From assembly GCA_007693555.1 (NCBI GenBank), contig REDJ01000185.1, positions 1-36,735 on the forward strand: 36,735 nt of DNA, read 5' to 3'. The stretch comes from Bacteroidota bacterium. GTDB lineage: Bacteria; Bacteroidota; Bacteroidia; Bacteroidales; UBA7960. The number at the start of each line of letters is the position of its first letter. The first letter of the stretch is position 1. Below are positions 1 to 8,100 of this stretch, one piece after another. The position numbers and the translations under genes are program-made. The notes under the pieces were generated by a model that searched no databases, was not told the DNA's origin, and worked only from the letters and a program-made list of their open reading frames with translations.

Positions 1-366
1 ACGAGATACTTCCGGGTACGACTCAAAGTTCGTGCCCGGAATCAAAGAAAGGTAAAAACAAAGTCCGGACGAGAGCTGTAGTCGCACCCGGACGAGATAC
101 TTCCGGGTACGACTCAAAGTTCGTGCCCGGAATCAAAGAAAGGTAAGAACAAAGTCCGGGCAAGAGCTATAGTCGCACCCGGACGAAATACTTCCGGGTA
201 CGACTCAAAGTTCGTGCCCGGAATCAAGGAAAAGTAAAAACAAAGTCCGGGCAAGAGCTATAGTCGCACCCGGACGAAATACTTCCGGGTACGACTTCAA
301 GTTCGTGCCCGGAATCAAGGAAAAGTAAAAACAAAGTCCGGACGAGAGCTGTAGTCGCACCCGGAC
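1..366. repeat. REP/BIME-like array, four 91-bp units, upstream of RAYT
   Basis: Four tandem units with an exact 91-bp period (units begin at 1, 92, 183, 274). Each unit holds two palindromes. Type A is 30 bp (11-40, 102-131, 193-222, 284-313), with arms TCCGGGTACGA and TCGTGCCCGGA. Type B is 31 bp (63-93, 154-184, 245-275, 336-366), with arms starting GTCCGG and ending CCCGGAC. Type B is the same family in inverted orientation, since its reverse complement begins GTCCGGGTGCGACT. Spacers alternate between about 22 and 8 nt and are conserved, so the units have no unique spacers. Paired inverted REPs around a RAYT gene match the BIME concept known from other bacteria. The array runs off the left edge of the window, so its full length is unknown. 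Confidence 0.93.
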
Positions 367-380
367 AAAAAAAATATAAA

Positions 381-995
381 ATGCATTTCGAAACAGGTCA
401 TATATACCACATTTTTAACCAAGGAAATAACAGAGATAAAATATTCTTTGAAGAGAAAAACTATTATTTCTTCCTGGAAAAAATAAAGGCTCACATTATT
501 CCCTTCACTGATATCCTTGCCTGGTGCTTAATGCCTAATCACTTTCATTTTTTAGTCTATGTAAACAAAACTGAAGTAGATTTAAGTCTGGGCACGACTT
601 TTAGTCATACCCAGACTCGCTCACTTCAACAATCGATAGGCATCATGTTAGCTTCATACACCAGAGCAATAAATCAATCCTATAATCGTAGCGGCTCACT
701 TTTCAGAAAGGAGACCAAGGCAATATGTGTTACCAGAGTAGACAAAATTGCTCGTTCATGGCTAAATTCACAGGGTGTAACAATGGTAAATGCTGTAATT
801 CCGGAAAAACAATATCCAAATATATGCTTTAATTATATTTTGTTTAATCCGTTAAAAGATAAGCTTGTAAAGAAAAACGAAGATTGGAAGTTTTCTTCAT
901 ATGCTGACACCATTAACTTAATAAGAGGTAAACTAATTTCACGCGAAAGGATTAGGGAATTTGGATTGGCGGTCATTGAAAATGATGAAGAATAA
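381..995 (+). CDS. REP-associated tyrosine transposase (RAYT, Y1_Tnp / IS200-like family)
   Basis: A 204-residue single-domain HUH transposase. The metal-binding HUH motif is His54-Phe-His56 within MPNHFHFLVY, and the candidate nucleophile is Tyr152 in NYILFNP, which aligns with the YIxxNP block of RAYTs. A WKFSSY block follows at 169-174. Family members cut and join single-stranded DNA at REP hairpins, and they are usually single-copy and vertically kept rather than freely mobile. The gene is full length and starts 14 bp after REP B4. It stops 7 bp before the next palindrome, and its TAA stop lies in sequence identical to the array spacer. Residues about 67-81 are encoded by an embedded REP-like palindrome. 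Base composition looks more AT-rich than the neighbouring trp genes. Function follows from family and context, and activity is not shown. Confidence 0.93.
   Translation: MHFETGHIYHIFNQGNNRDKIFFEEKNYYFFLEKIKAHIIPFTDILAWCLMPNHFHFLVYVNKTEVDLSLGTTFSHTQTRSLQQSIGIMLASYTRAINQSYNRSGSLFRKETKAICVTRVDKIARSWLNSQGVTMVNAVIPEKQYPNICFNYILFNPLKDKLVKKNEDWKFSSYADTINLIRGKLISRERIREFGLAVIENDEE
585..617 (-). repeat. REP-like palindrome embedded in the RAYT coding sequence
   Basis: A 33-bp imperfect palindrome with 15-bp arms and two mismatches: AGTCTGGGCACGACT, three T, AGTCATACCCAGACT. Its reverse complement aligns with the type A REPs of the flanking array with only a few differences. Two of these differences, C to T in one arm and G to A in the opposite arm, preserve a stem base pair. 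Its length is a multiple of three and it is read through as DLSLGTTFSHT. It lies in a region that is variable among RAYTs as I recall them. Homology to the flanking REPs is seen directly, and any function is inference. Confidence 0.85.
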
Positions 996-1002
996 AAACA
1001 AA

Positions 1003-1127
1003 GTCCGGGCGCGAACTGAAGTCGCACCCGGACGGGTAGAAACTTCCGGGTACGACTTAAAGTTCGTGCCCGGAATCAAGGAAAGGTAAGAACAAAGTCC
1101 GGGCGCGAACTGTAGTCGCACCCGGAC
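1003..1127. repeat. REP/BIME-like repeats downstream of RAYT (B-A-B)
   Basis: Three palindromes of the same family as the upstream array: type B at 1003-1033, type A at 1045-1074, type B at 1097-1127. The B arms here (GTCCGGGCGCGA and TCGCACCCGGAC) pair over 12 bp with one mismatch, a better stem than most upstream copies. The last repeat ends 14 bp before the trpF start, so it lies in the trpF leader and would form a strong hairpin just upstream of translation. The RAYT gene thus sits between two type B palindromes, where the array normally has one type A. Confidence 0.92.
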
Positions 1128-1141
1128 GATAAAAACTGAAG

Positions 1142-1795
1142 ATGGTAAAAATAAAAATATGCGGTATCACCCAAACGGACAATATGCTGGAAATTGCAGC
1201 ATTGTTGCCGGATTACATGGGTTTTATCTTTTTTAAGAATTCGCCAAGAGATGTGAGTGACAAAATCGATGGACTACCATTGAACGGTTTGCCCGCGGCC
1301 ATAAAAAAGGTTGCCGTATTTGTAAACATACCACTGGAAGATTCTGAGAATATCATTCGCAAATATGCATTTGACAGAGTTCAGTTGCATGGAAATGAAA
1401 GTCCGGATTATTGCAAAAGCTTGCAGAAAATTGTACCTGTTATCAAGGCTTTTGGAATTACAGATAAACTCCCGGATGAACTTGCTGCTTATGAAAACTG
1501 CTGCGATTATTTCTTATTCGATACCCTTGGTAAAAATGCAGGTGGCACGGGTACAGCATTTGACCATGCTATTCTGAAAAATTATACCATGTCCAAACCC
1601 TTCTTCCTTGCCGGAGGAATTGGTCCGGAACATTTAAAGGATGATGCTTTCAGAAAAGTGACTACTCATCCATCATTGTATGCACTGGACATCAACAGCC
1701 GGTTTGAAACAAGTCCGGGAGTGAAGGATGTGGGGTTGATTGAGAAGTTTATTTTGGGAAAAGACGGAAGACCGAAGACGGAAGACCGAAGTTGA
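1142..1795 (+). CDS. trpF: Phosphoribosylanthranilate isomerase
   Basis: Catalyses the Amadori rearrangement of N-(5-phosphoribosyl)anthranilate to CdRP in tryptophan synthesis, in the cytoplasm. It is a single TIM barrel of 217 residues. KICGIT at 5-10 carries the expected catalytic Cys7. VQLHGNE lies at 80-86, catalytic Asp127 is in LFDT, GGTGTAFD is at 134-141, and the phosphate-binding LAGGIGPEHL is at 156-165. The start 14 bp after a REP hairpin gives the family N-terminus directly, and no clear ribosome binding site is visible. The barrel should end near residue 205. The last dozen residues (to the C-terminal RS) come from a 14-bp tandem repeat and look like an extension without function. 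trpB follows after 52 bp. Confidence 0.97.
   Translation: MVKIKICGITQTDNMLEIAALLPDYMGFIFFKNSPRDVSDKIDGLPLNGLPAAIKKVAVFVNIPLEDSENIIRKYAFDRVQLHGNESPDYCKSLQKIVPVIKAFGITDKLPDELAAYENCCDYFLFDTLGKNAGGTGTAFDHAILKNYTMSKPFFLAGGIGPEHLKDDAFRKVTTHPSLYALDINSRFETSPGVKDVGLIEKFILGKDGRPKTEDRS
1762..1789. repeat. 14-bp direct tandem repeat at the 3' end of trpF
   Basis: Two exact adjacent copies of AGACGGAAGACCGA (1762-1775 and 1776-1789). They cover the last codons of trpF and change its C-terminus. A tiny GGGC-GATA-GCCC hairpin follows at 1796-1807. Confidence 0.85.
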
Positions 1796-1847
1796 GGGCG
1801 ATAGCCCGAAATGCCGAATAAAAGACAAACAATTTAAATAGAAAGTT

Positions 1848-3074
1848 ATGACAGTAAAAACAGATACAAACCCAACCGAAGTAATACGCAAACAAAATAT
1901 CCCTGACGAAAGGGGCTATTACGGTAATTTTGGCGGGGCCTATATACCTGAAATGCTGTATCCCAATGTGGAGGAGCTTCGCAGCAATTACCTGCAGGTC
2001 ATTGAATCTGCTGATTTCAGAAAGGACTTTGAGCTGTTGCTCAGGGATTATGTGGGCAGACCCACACCGTTGTATTATGCCGGAAATCTCTCTGAAACTT
2101 ACGGAGCAAAAATATACCTGAAGCGCGAAGACCTTTGCCATACCGGTGCACACAAACTCAACAGCGTTGTCGGACAGGCGCTGATAGCAAAGCACCTGGG
2201 CAAGAAAAATATCATTGCCGAAACCGGTGCCGGACAACATGGTGTGGCTTCAGCTACGGTGTGTGCTTTGCTCAAAATCCCCTGTACGGTTTTTATGGGA
2301 AGTAAGGATATTGTTCGTCAGCAGCCTAATGTGCTACGTATGAAAATGCTGGGTGCCAAGGTAGTTGCAGTGGAATCGGGCAGCAAAACCCTTAAAGACG
2401 CCACCAACGAAGCTATCCGCCACTGGATCAATCATCCCGATGATACGTATTACCTGATTGGTTCAACCATTGGTCCGCACCCCTACCCTGATCTGGTGGC
2501 CCGGTTGCAATCGGTAATCAGTGAAGAAATTAAAACTCAACTGATGAAACAGGAAGGAAAGAATGCTCCCGACTATGTGCTGGCCTGCGCCGGCGGTGGC
2601 AGCAATGCTGCCGGAGCATTTTTCCATTTTATCGGAAATGAGAAAACCCGGCTCATCGGTACCGAAGCTGCCGGAGAAGGGGTTGACAGTGGATTGACTG
2701 CGGCCACTATTTACAGCGGCACACCCGGTATCATTCACGGTTGCAAAACCTTGCTGATGCAAACACCGGACGGACAGGTTATGGAAGCCCATTCGGTTTC
2801 AGCCGGTCTGGATTACCCGGGAATCGGACCTTTGCACGCCCATTTGCATGCAACCGGACTGGCAGAATATCTCCCGGTAACCGATACCGAAGCGCTGGAG
2901 GCTGCCCAAATGCTGAGTCGCGCAGAAGGTATCATTCCGGCGCTTGAAACAGCGCATGCAGTGGCGGCATTGTCCAAACTAAAGTTCAAACCGGATGATA
3001 TAGTGGTGATATGCCTTTCGGGCCGGGGAGAAAAAGATTTACAAACCTATCAACAATATTTTCAGAAAATATGA
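1848..3074 (+). CDS. trpB: Tryptophan synthase beta chain
   Basis: Condenses indole with serine by PLP chemistry to give tryptophan, working in an alpha2beta2 complex with TrpA. The 408-residue length is typical of TrpB1. Visible motifs are NFGGAYIPEMLYP near 27-39, the PLP Schiff-base lysine Lys103 in HTGAHKLNS, ETGAGQHGVA near 125, and the PLP phosphate loop GGGSNAAGAF near residue 245. The C-terminal CLSGRGEKDL is also a family signature. The chosen ATG gives a normal short N-terminal extension. Its stop overlaps the start of trpA by 4 bp (ATGA), which points to coupled translation of the two subunits. Confidence 0.98.
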   Translation: MTVKTDTNPTEVIRKQNIPDERGYYGNFGGAYIPEMLYPNVEELRSNYLQVIESADFRKDFELLLRDYVGRPTPLYYAGNLSETYGAKIYLKREDLCHTGAHKLNSVVGQALIAKHLGKKNIIAETGAGQHGVASATVCALLKIPCTVFMGSKDIVRQQPNVLRMKMLGAKVVAVESGSKTLKDATNEAIRHWINHPDDTYYLIGSTIGPHPYPDLVARLQSVISEEIKTQLMKQEGKNAPDYVLACAGGGSNAAGAFFHFIGNEKTRLIGTEAAGEGVDSGLTAATIYSGTPGIIHGCKTLLMQTPDGQVMEAHSVSAGLDYPGIGPLHAHLHATGLAEYLPVTDTEALEAAQMLSRAEGIIPALETAHAVAALSKLKFKPDDIVVICLSGRGEKDLQTYQQYFQKI

Positions 3075-3853
3075 ATGCACTGCAAAATCTTTTTCAAAAT
3101 AAGAAACAAAACCTGTTGTCGCTGTTTTTTACAGCGGGTTATCCCCAATTAGATTCTACAGCAGGAATTATAGCAGCATCCCAAAAGGCAGGCATCGATT
3201 TCCTGGAAGTAGGCATGCCCTACTCCGATCCGCTTGCCGACGGACCTGTAATACAGCAAAGCAGCACCCTGGCTATAGCCAACGGCATGACTATCGAAAT
3301 ACTTTTCCGGCAACTGGAAACCCTGAAGGGAAAAACAAGCATCCCCCTGCTTTTGATGGGATATCTGAACCCTGTTCTGCAATATGGCACAGAAAGGTTT
3401 ATGGGAAAAGCGGCAGCCTGCGGTGCTTCCGGACTTATACTTCCTGATTTGCCCATACATGAATACAGAGAAGAATATCAGACTTTGTTTGAAAAATATA
3501 ATCTCAGTCCGGTATTTCTCATCACACCCCACACATCTGATGAGCGGATAAAGCTGATTGATGAGCTTTCCAATGCTTTTATCTATGTGGTAAGTTCAGC
3601 GGCAACTACAGGTAAACAGCAGGATTTTGGGCTAACCCAGCAGGAATATTTTCAAAGGTTGAAGTCCATGAATCTGAAAAACCCGCTCATTGGAGGTTTT
3701 GGTATTCACAACCGGCAAACGTTACAGCAAGCCTGGCAGAATCTGGATGGCGCCATATGCGGATCGGCGTTTTTGAAAAAGCTGGCAGAGGCGCCGGATG
3801 CGAGGAAGGCGGTTGAGGAGCTGAAAAAAGACTTGGGTTTGATGGTGGAATAA
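3071..3853 (+). CDS. trpA: Tryptophan synthase alpha chain
   Basis: Cleaves indole-3-glycerol phosphate to indole and glyceraldehyde 3-phosphate. The indole is channelled to TrpB. It is a TIM barrel of 260 residues. Catalytic Glu46 is in FLEVGMPYSDP and Asp57 in LADGP. LILPDLP, YVVSSAATTG and IGGFGI are typical later motifs. The frame is open further upstream to 3011, but that extension lies within trpB. The ATG at 3071, overlapping the trpB stop, gives the family N-terminus (MNALQNLF). The gene is part of the trpF-B-A run and is followed 129 bp later by a DAHP synthase gene. Confidence 0.98.
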   Translation: MNALQNLFQNKKQNLLSLFFTAGYPQLDSTAGIIAASQKAGIDFLEVGMPYSDPLADGPVIQQSSTLAIANGMTIEILFRQLETLKGKTSIPLLLMGYLNPVLQYGTERFMGKAAACGASGLILPDLPIHEYREEYQTLFEKYNLSPVFLITPHTSDERIKLIDELSNAFIYVVSSAATTGKQQDFGLTQQEYFQRLKSMNLKNPLIGGFGIHNRQTLQQAWQNLDGAICGSAFLKKLAEAPDARKAVEELKKDLGLMVE

Positions 3854-3863
3854 AAATAAAAAA

Positions 3864-3890
3864 TTCGAATATCGAATATCGAAATTCGAA
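3864..3890. repeat. AT-rich palindrome between trpA and the DAHP synthase gene
   Basis: A 27-bp near-perfect palindrome with 12-bp arms TTCGAATATCGA and TCGAAATTCGAA (one mismatch) and a 3-nt loop. It lies 11 bp after the trpA stop. It could act as a weak transcription end or an mRNA 3' stabiliser, or be a copy of a dispersed repeat. No run of T follows it. Confidence 0.6.
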
Positions 3891-3982
3891 AAAAGTTACG
3901 AAGGAACCCAGAGAAGCTACATCCAAAATGCAAATCTCAAATGAATATTTAAGCAGTTAATGATATCTGAAAAACAAAAAAA

Positions 3983-5002
3983 ATGCTGATACAATTACAG
4001 GATAATATACCGGCACAGTTACTGGAATCCATTTTCGAAGAACTGAAAACCCATGGTTTAAAACCCAGCCTGGTGGAAACCCGGCAAGCGAAATACCTTA
4101 TTTGTAATGGAAAGAAAGAATATGACATTCGACAATTTGGCAACTTGCCCGGGGTAAAAGACATACATATTGTTGAAGACCCCAATAAGTTGGTTTCACG
4201 ACAATGGAGAGTACAGGATACCGAAATCAGGTTTGATGACGGCACGAAAATTTCTCGTGATGATTTGACTATTGTCATGGGCCCCTGCTCGGTTGAAAAC
4301 GAGGAGCAAGTGATAAAAACTGTTGAGTTTCTGAAAGAAAATAACATCAGGTTTATGCGTGGCGGAATTTTCAAACCCCGCAGTTCGCCCTACTCTTTTA
4401 GGGGTTTGGGTATAGACGGACTGAAGTTCTTTTCGGCACATTGCCGGGCCAACAGCATCAAGGTAGTGAGCGAGGTCATGCAGGTATCGCAGATTGAACC
4501 CATGTATGATTATGTGGATGTTTTCCAGGTGGGCACACGCAATTCGCAAAACTACAATCTGCTGGATGAGCTGGGTAAGGCAGATAAACCCGTGCTGCTC
4601 AAACGTGGAATGTCGGGCACTTTACAGGAATTCCTGGCTTCTGCCGAATATATTTTCTCCAACGGAAATGAAAAAATAATCCTTTGTGAGCGCGGCATCC
4701 GCACTTTTGAAAAAGCTTACCGTAATACCATGGATCTGAATGCCATCCCCTATTTACGCGATAAAAGCCATTTGCCCGTTTTCAGTGATCCTTCACACGG
4801 AGTCGGCATCAGGAATTATGTTGAGCCCATTGCCCTGGCTTCAGTTATGGCAGGAGCCGATGGGGTGCTCATCGAAATTCATGAATGTCCGCCCAAAGCA
4901 TTTTCCGACGGTGATCAAACCCTTGATTTTTACCAGGCTCGCCGGGCCGTCCAACGACTCAGGGAAACCATGGAGCTGAGAAAGAAGCTGGTGGTGGATT
5001 AA
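3983..5002 (+). CDS. aroF: 3-deoxy-7-phosphoheptulonate (DAHP) synthase, type I-beta with N-terminal regulatory domain
   Basis: Condenses phosphoenolpyruvate with erythrose 4-phosphate, the first step of the shikimate pathway. The 339-residue protein resembles the Thermotoga maritima enzyme in length and layout. Residues 1 to about 70 form a ferredoxin-like domain that in relatives mediates feedback inhibition by aromatic amino acids. The TIM barrel follows, with GPCSVE at 100-105 (metal-binding Cys102), KPRSSPYSF at 131-139, LLKRGM, ILCERGIRTFE, the His of KSHLPVF and DPSHGVG. It lies on the same strand 129 bp after trpA, so it feeds the same product pathway and may be co-transcribed. The symbol follows the B. 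subtilis-type family. Which aromatic amino acid regulates it cannot be read from the sequence. Confidence 0.96.
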   Translation: MLIQLQDNIPAQLLESIFEELKTHGLKPSLVETRQAKYLICNGKKEYDIRQFGNLPGVKDIHIVEDPNKLVSRQWRVQDTEIRFDDGTKISRDDLTIVMGPCSVENEEQVIKTVEFLKENNIRFMRGGIFKPRSSPYSFRGLGIDGLKFFSAHCRANSIKVVSEVMQVSQIEPMYDYVDVFQVGTRNSQNYNLLDELGKADKPVLLKRGMSGTLQEFLASAEYIFSNGNEKIILCERGIRTFEKAYRNTMDLNAIPYLRDKSHLPVFSDPSHGVGIRNYVEPIALASVMAGADGVLIEIHECPPKAFSDGDQTLDFYQARRAVQRLRETMELRKKLVVD

Positions 5003-5030
5003 TACATACTCCCTGAAAACACCAGTTCAT

Positions 5031-5106
5031 TGAGCCTGTCGAAACTACTGTTAAAAAGTCACGCTTCGACAGGCTCAGTGACCACGCTTCGACAGGCTCA
5101 GCGACC
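5031..5106. repeat. Inverted and direct repeat cluster (TGAGCCTGTCGAA family) at the convergent junction
   Basis: TGAGCCTGTCGAA (5031-5043) pairs perfectly over 13 bp with TTCGACAGGCTCA (5065-5077). A 23-bp unit starting ACGCTTCGACAGGCTCAG is then tandemly duplicated (5061-5083, 5084-5106, one difference). The cluster lies between convergent genes ending at 5002 and 5135. It could serve as a two-way terminator, or be a copy of a dispersed palindromic repeat. Short repeats of this sequence are common in many bacterial genomes. Confidence 0.8.
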
Positions 5107-5134
5107 CGGCTGGAGCCCATTTAATTCAGGATGT

Positions 5135-8100
5135 CTAAAACTTCACAAACCGACCCTGCAACTTCTTATCTCTGCTTTGCAACGAAATGATATACGAACC
5201 TGGGGCCAGACTGGAAATATCAATGGTCAGTTCACCCGTAAAGGTATAAATTTCACTTTTTACGGTTTCACCCATCATATTGGTAAGTTTCAGTTCAAAT
5301 TTCTCTTCGCTCCTGAATGGAAGCTCCAGTTTCAGAAAATCATTGGCAGGATTGGGATAAACTCTAAGCGTGAGATATTCATCCACTTCACTAATTCCCA
5401 CTGCCGGGCCAATCAGCACCGAATCAGCAGGCCCCATTATTCCATAAACATATTCGGCTGCATAAACAGGCATCACATCATCTGTATCAACAGTGATGGT
5501 CAGTGTTGTACCCTCTCCGATTATTTGCGTAAGTTGTTCATCAGCAAACCAACGCAGTGAGTCGGAACCCAAAGCTTCAATGGTGATCTGGGTGCCGGTT
5601 TCCATAGGCCCGTCTATGGGGAGAATCTGAGGCTGTGCAATGATAACAAGGTCATCGGCAAGTGAAGAACCTTGTCCGGCTGGGCTAAACTGATGGATGC
5701 CAAAGTAATACCTGCCGCTTTCTTCAATCTCAAAAATATCGCCTACAGGCATGTATGGCTGATCTTCAGGTGCCGTCATCTCGGTTTGCTCCCAAATTAC
5801 ATGACTCATGGCAACAGGATCAGGTGCCATACCCACTGACAATCGAAGGTTGTGGGATCCTGAGCCAAGTCTGTAGAAATAAGCCGCCTTGTATTTCAGT
5901 TCAGCGTTCAATTCATAACAACCGCTGATTACCCAATCGTTGGCCGGCTGAGTAACATTGCCCATAAAATAAACGAGATAGTTATGTCCGCTGTGAGCCA
6001 GCGGCGGATCATTTACACGAAGGCCCCAGTAACGATTATCGTTATTCAGGTTGTGAATGCTCCAGTCAATTTCACGTAGAGCGAAAATGGTCTCAAAATC
6101 CTGGATAAACCAGTTGCCAGGCTCCGTTAAGTCAACACGTGTTCCAAATATCCTGAAAGTTCCCTGGTTGTTACCGGGAACCTCATCTCCGGGAATCTGG
6201 AGGTTGTATTGAAAATCATAGCGCGCCTGACCGGTTATGGAAGCTTCAAAATCCACTTCTGCATGACCAAGCACAGGAATAGCAGGTGTATTCAGGGTTA
6301 AATTTTGCTGCCCGAAAGGACTGTTGATATTGATATCCAGTGTTCCGGCAGGTAACTCCAGCGCTCCAAGATTGGTTACAAGGGCAGATACCGGCGTCTG
6401 CTCGTCAAAATCACAACTCTCAACACCTGCGGTAATGCTGTAAACAGATCCATCCACATCCTTTGCAATGCGCAGGGCAAAGTCATCCATAAACATAAAC
6501 CTGTGGTATTTCGGACTAAAAGCATGCCATACAAAATAGTACTGCCCATCTTCAGGTACAGTAAAAGCATAGGTTACCCTGCGATAATTATAATTGTCCA
6601 TCTCTTCCTTCACATCAAGGTATTCTATTACCGCATCGGGATGCGGTTGGGTTGCGACAGCAAACTTCATATTTTCAGGGTAATCGCCTGAGAAAACCCT
6701 GTACCAGTAGCTTACATTGTATATAGTGCCTGCTTCAAGGTTGGCACAGGATGAGAAAAGCCAGTCGTCGGCATCGTTAGATGCACTGAAAGAGTAATAA
6801 AAAACCTTACGACCTGAGAATGCAAAGTTGGTGAATGTAGTACCCAGGTCCCAGGTGAATCCGTCATTGTTCAAATCAAAAACTGTAAACCCGGTTTCTT
6901 CAAGACTTTCGTACTCTTCAAAAGTAAGGTACAAATCTTCAATGTGAGGGAACATGCTTGTGTTTGTTACGCTGAGTGTACGATGGTTGTTTTCTGTCAT
7001 GGGCTCATCCACCTCATCGGGCAGCGAAACGGTAGCATCTATTGTATACTGGCCATATTTTCTCATATCCACAAGGAAATCAAAATATACAATTTCATTG
7101 ACAGAAATAACCTGATCGATGGTTTCCTGACCGGTAACGGCTGTATTACCCTGGGGATCGGTTATGGTATAGTTCATAGTTACCGGATGATCAAAGGCTT
7201 CATTTCCGGTATTTTTTACTGAGATTCTCAGTGGAGTTTCTGCATTAAATTCGCATGGGCTTGCCATTACAATGATGGAATCAAGGGACACATCCAGATC
7301 ATAATTTCTTTTAATACTGAAATCATCCATGTATATCCAGGCCTGATCAGGATCGCTGTAATGATGAAAACCGATGTAATATGTTCCGTCGGCCGGCGGA
7401 CTAAACGTAATGGTAGCTTTCTGATAATTCAATCCTGTACTGAAGGTTTTATCCCAAAGCAATTCACCCATGGATTCTGATGTTTGATCAGTACCCAGGT
7501 AAACTCCCATTTTCTCTGTAGCTGAGGTAGTACGACCTGTGTAATAAAAGTTAAGCAGATAGTTTTCGCCTTCCTGCATGATAAGACAATTAGAGAAAAG
7601 CCAGTCATCGGCAGCATCAATTGTGCTTCGCCCGGCCCGCATGGAGATCAAGCCAGAATTGGCAAACGGTTCATTTTTTCTCATAATCCATGTTATAGGA
7701 CTGCCGTCGCTGTAGAAATCATTATTGGTGTTTTCATACCACCAACCCAGCTTCGGATCAATCAAATCACTGCCACCATCAACATGAACCAACTCAAAGT
7801 CATTGAAATATTCATGACCTGCCGTGAGGTCCACAGTAGTGTTTCTCATAAAAACTGTTACCGCATCATTTGCGGGGTCCTCATCACCATCTAAAATAAT
7901 TTTCGCTGTAATTGTGTAGATGGTATTAAGCTGTGAAAGGTCGATTTCAAAACTCAGAGTATCCTTTTGACCAAGTTCAAGGGGGTTAGGAATTGACTGG
8001 GTGTAAACTACCGGGTTTTCATTTTCATCTGTAACTGTTACTTCTATTAAAGCATCATCCAGCATAAGGGTTCCGCGGTTTTTATATACCAGTTTAATGG

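Noticed and set aside
1-366. Possible CRISPR array because of regular 91-bp periodicity
   Set aside because: Every part of the unit is repeated, including spacers, each unit has two palindromes, and no cas genes are present. The REP/RAYT explanation fits better.
833-1121. Small reverse-strand frames beginning MRLQFAPGLC
   Set aside because: They arise from the palindromic repeats and lie opposite the RAYT gene. They have no independent coding support.
3011-3070. Longer start for trpA within trpB
   Set aside because: The 20 extra residues are out-of-frame trpB sequence. The ATG at 3071 gives the family N-terminus and the usual ATGA overlap.
5030-5560. Forward-strand frame of 176 residues at the convergent junction
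   Set aside because: It is antisense to the end of the T9SS protease gene and begins in the repeat cluster. Its composition is not protein-like.
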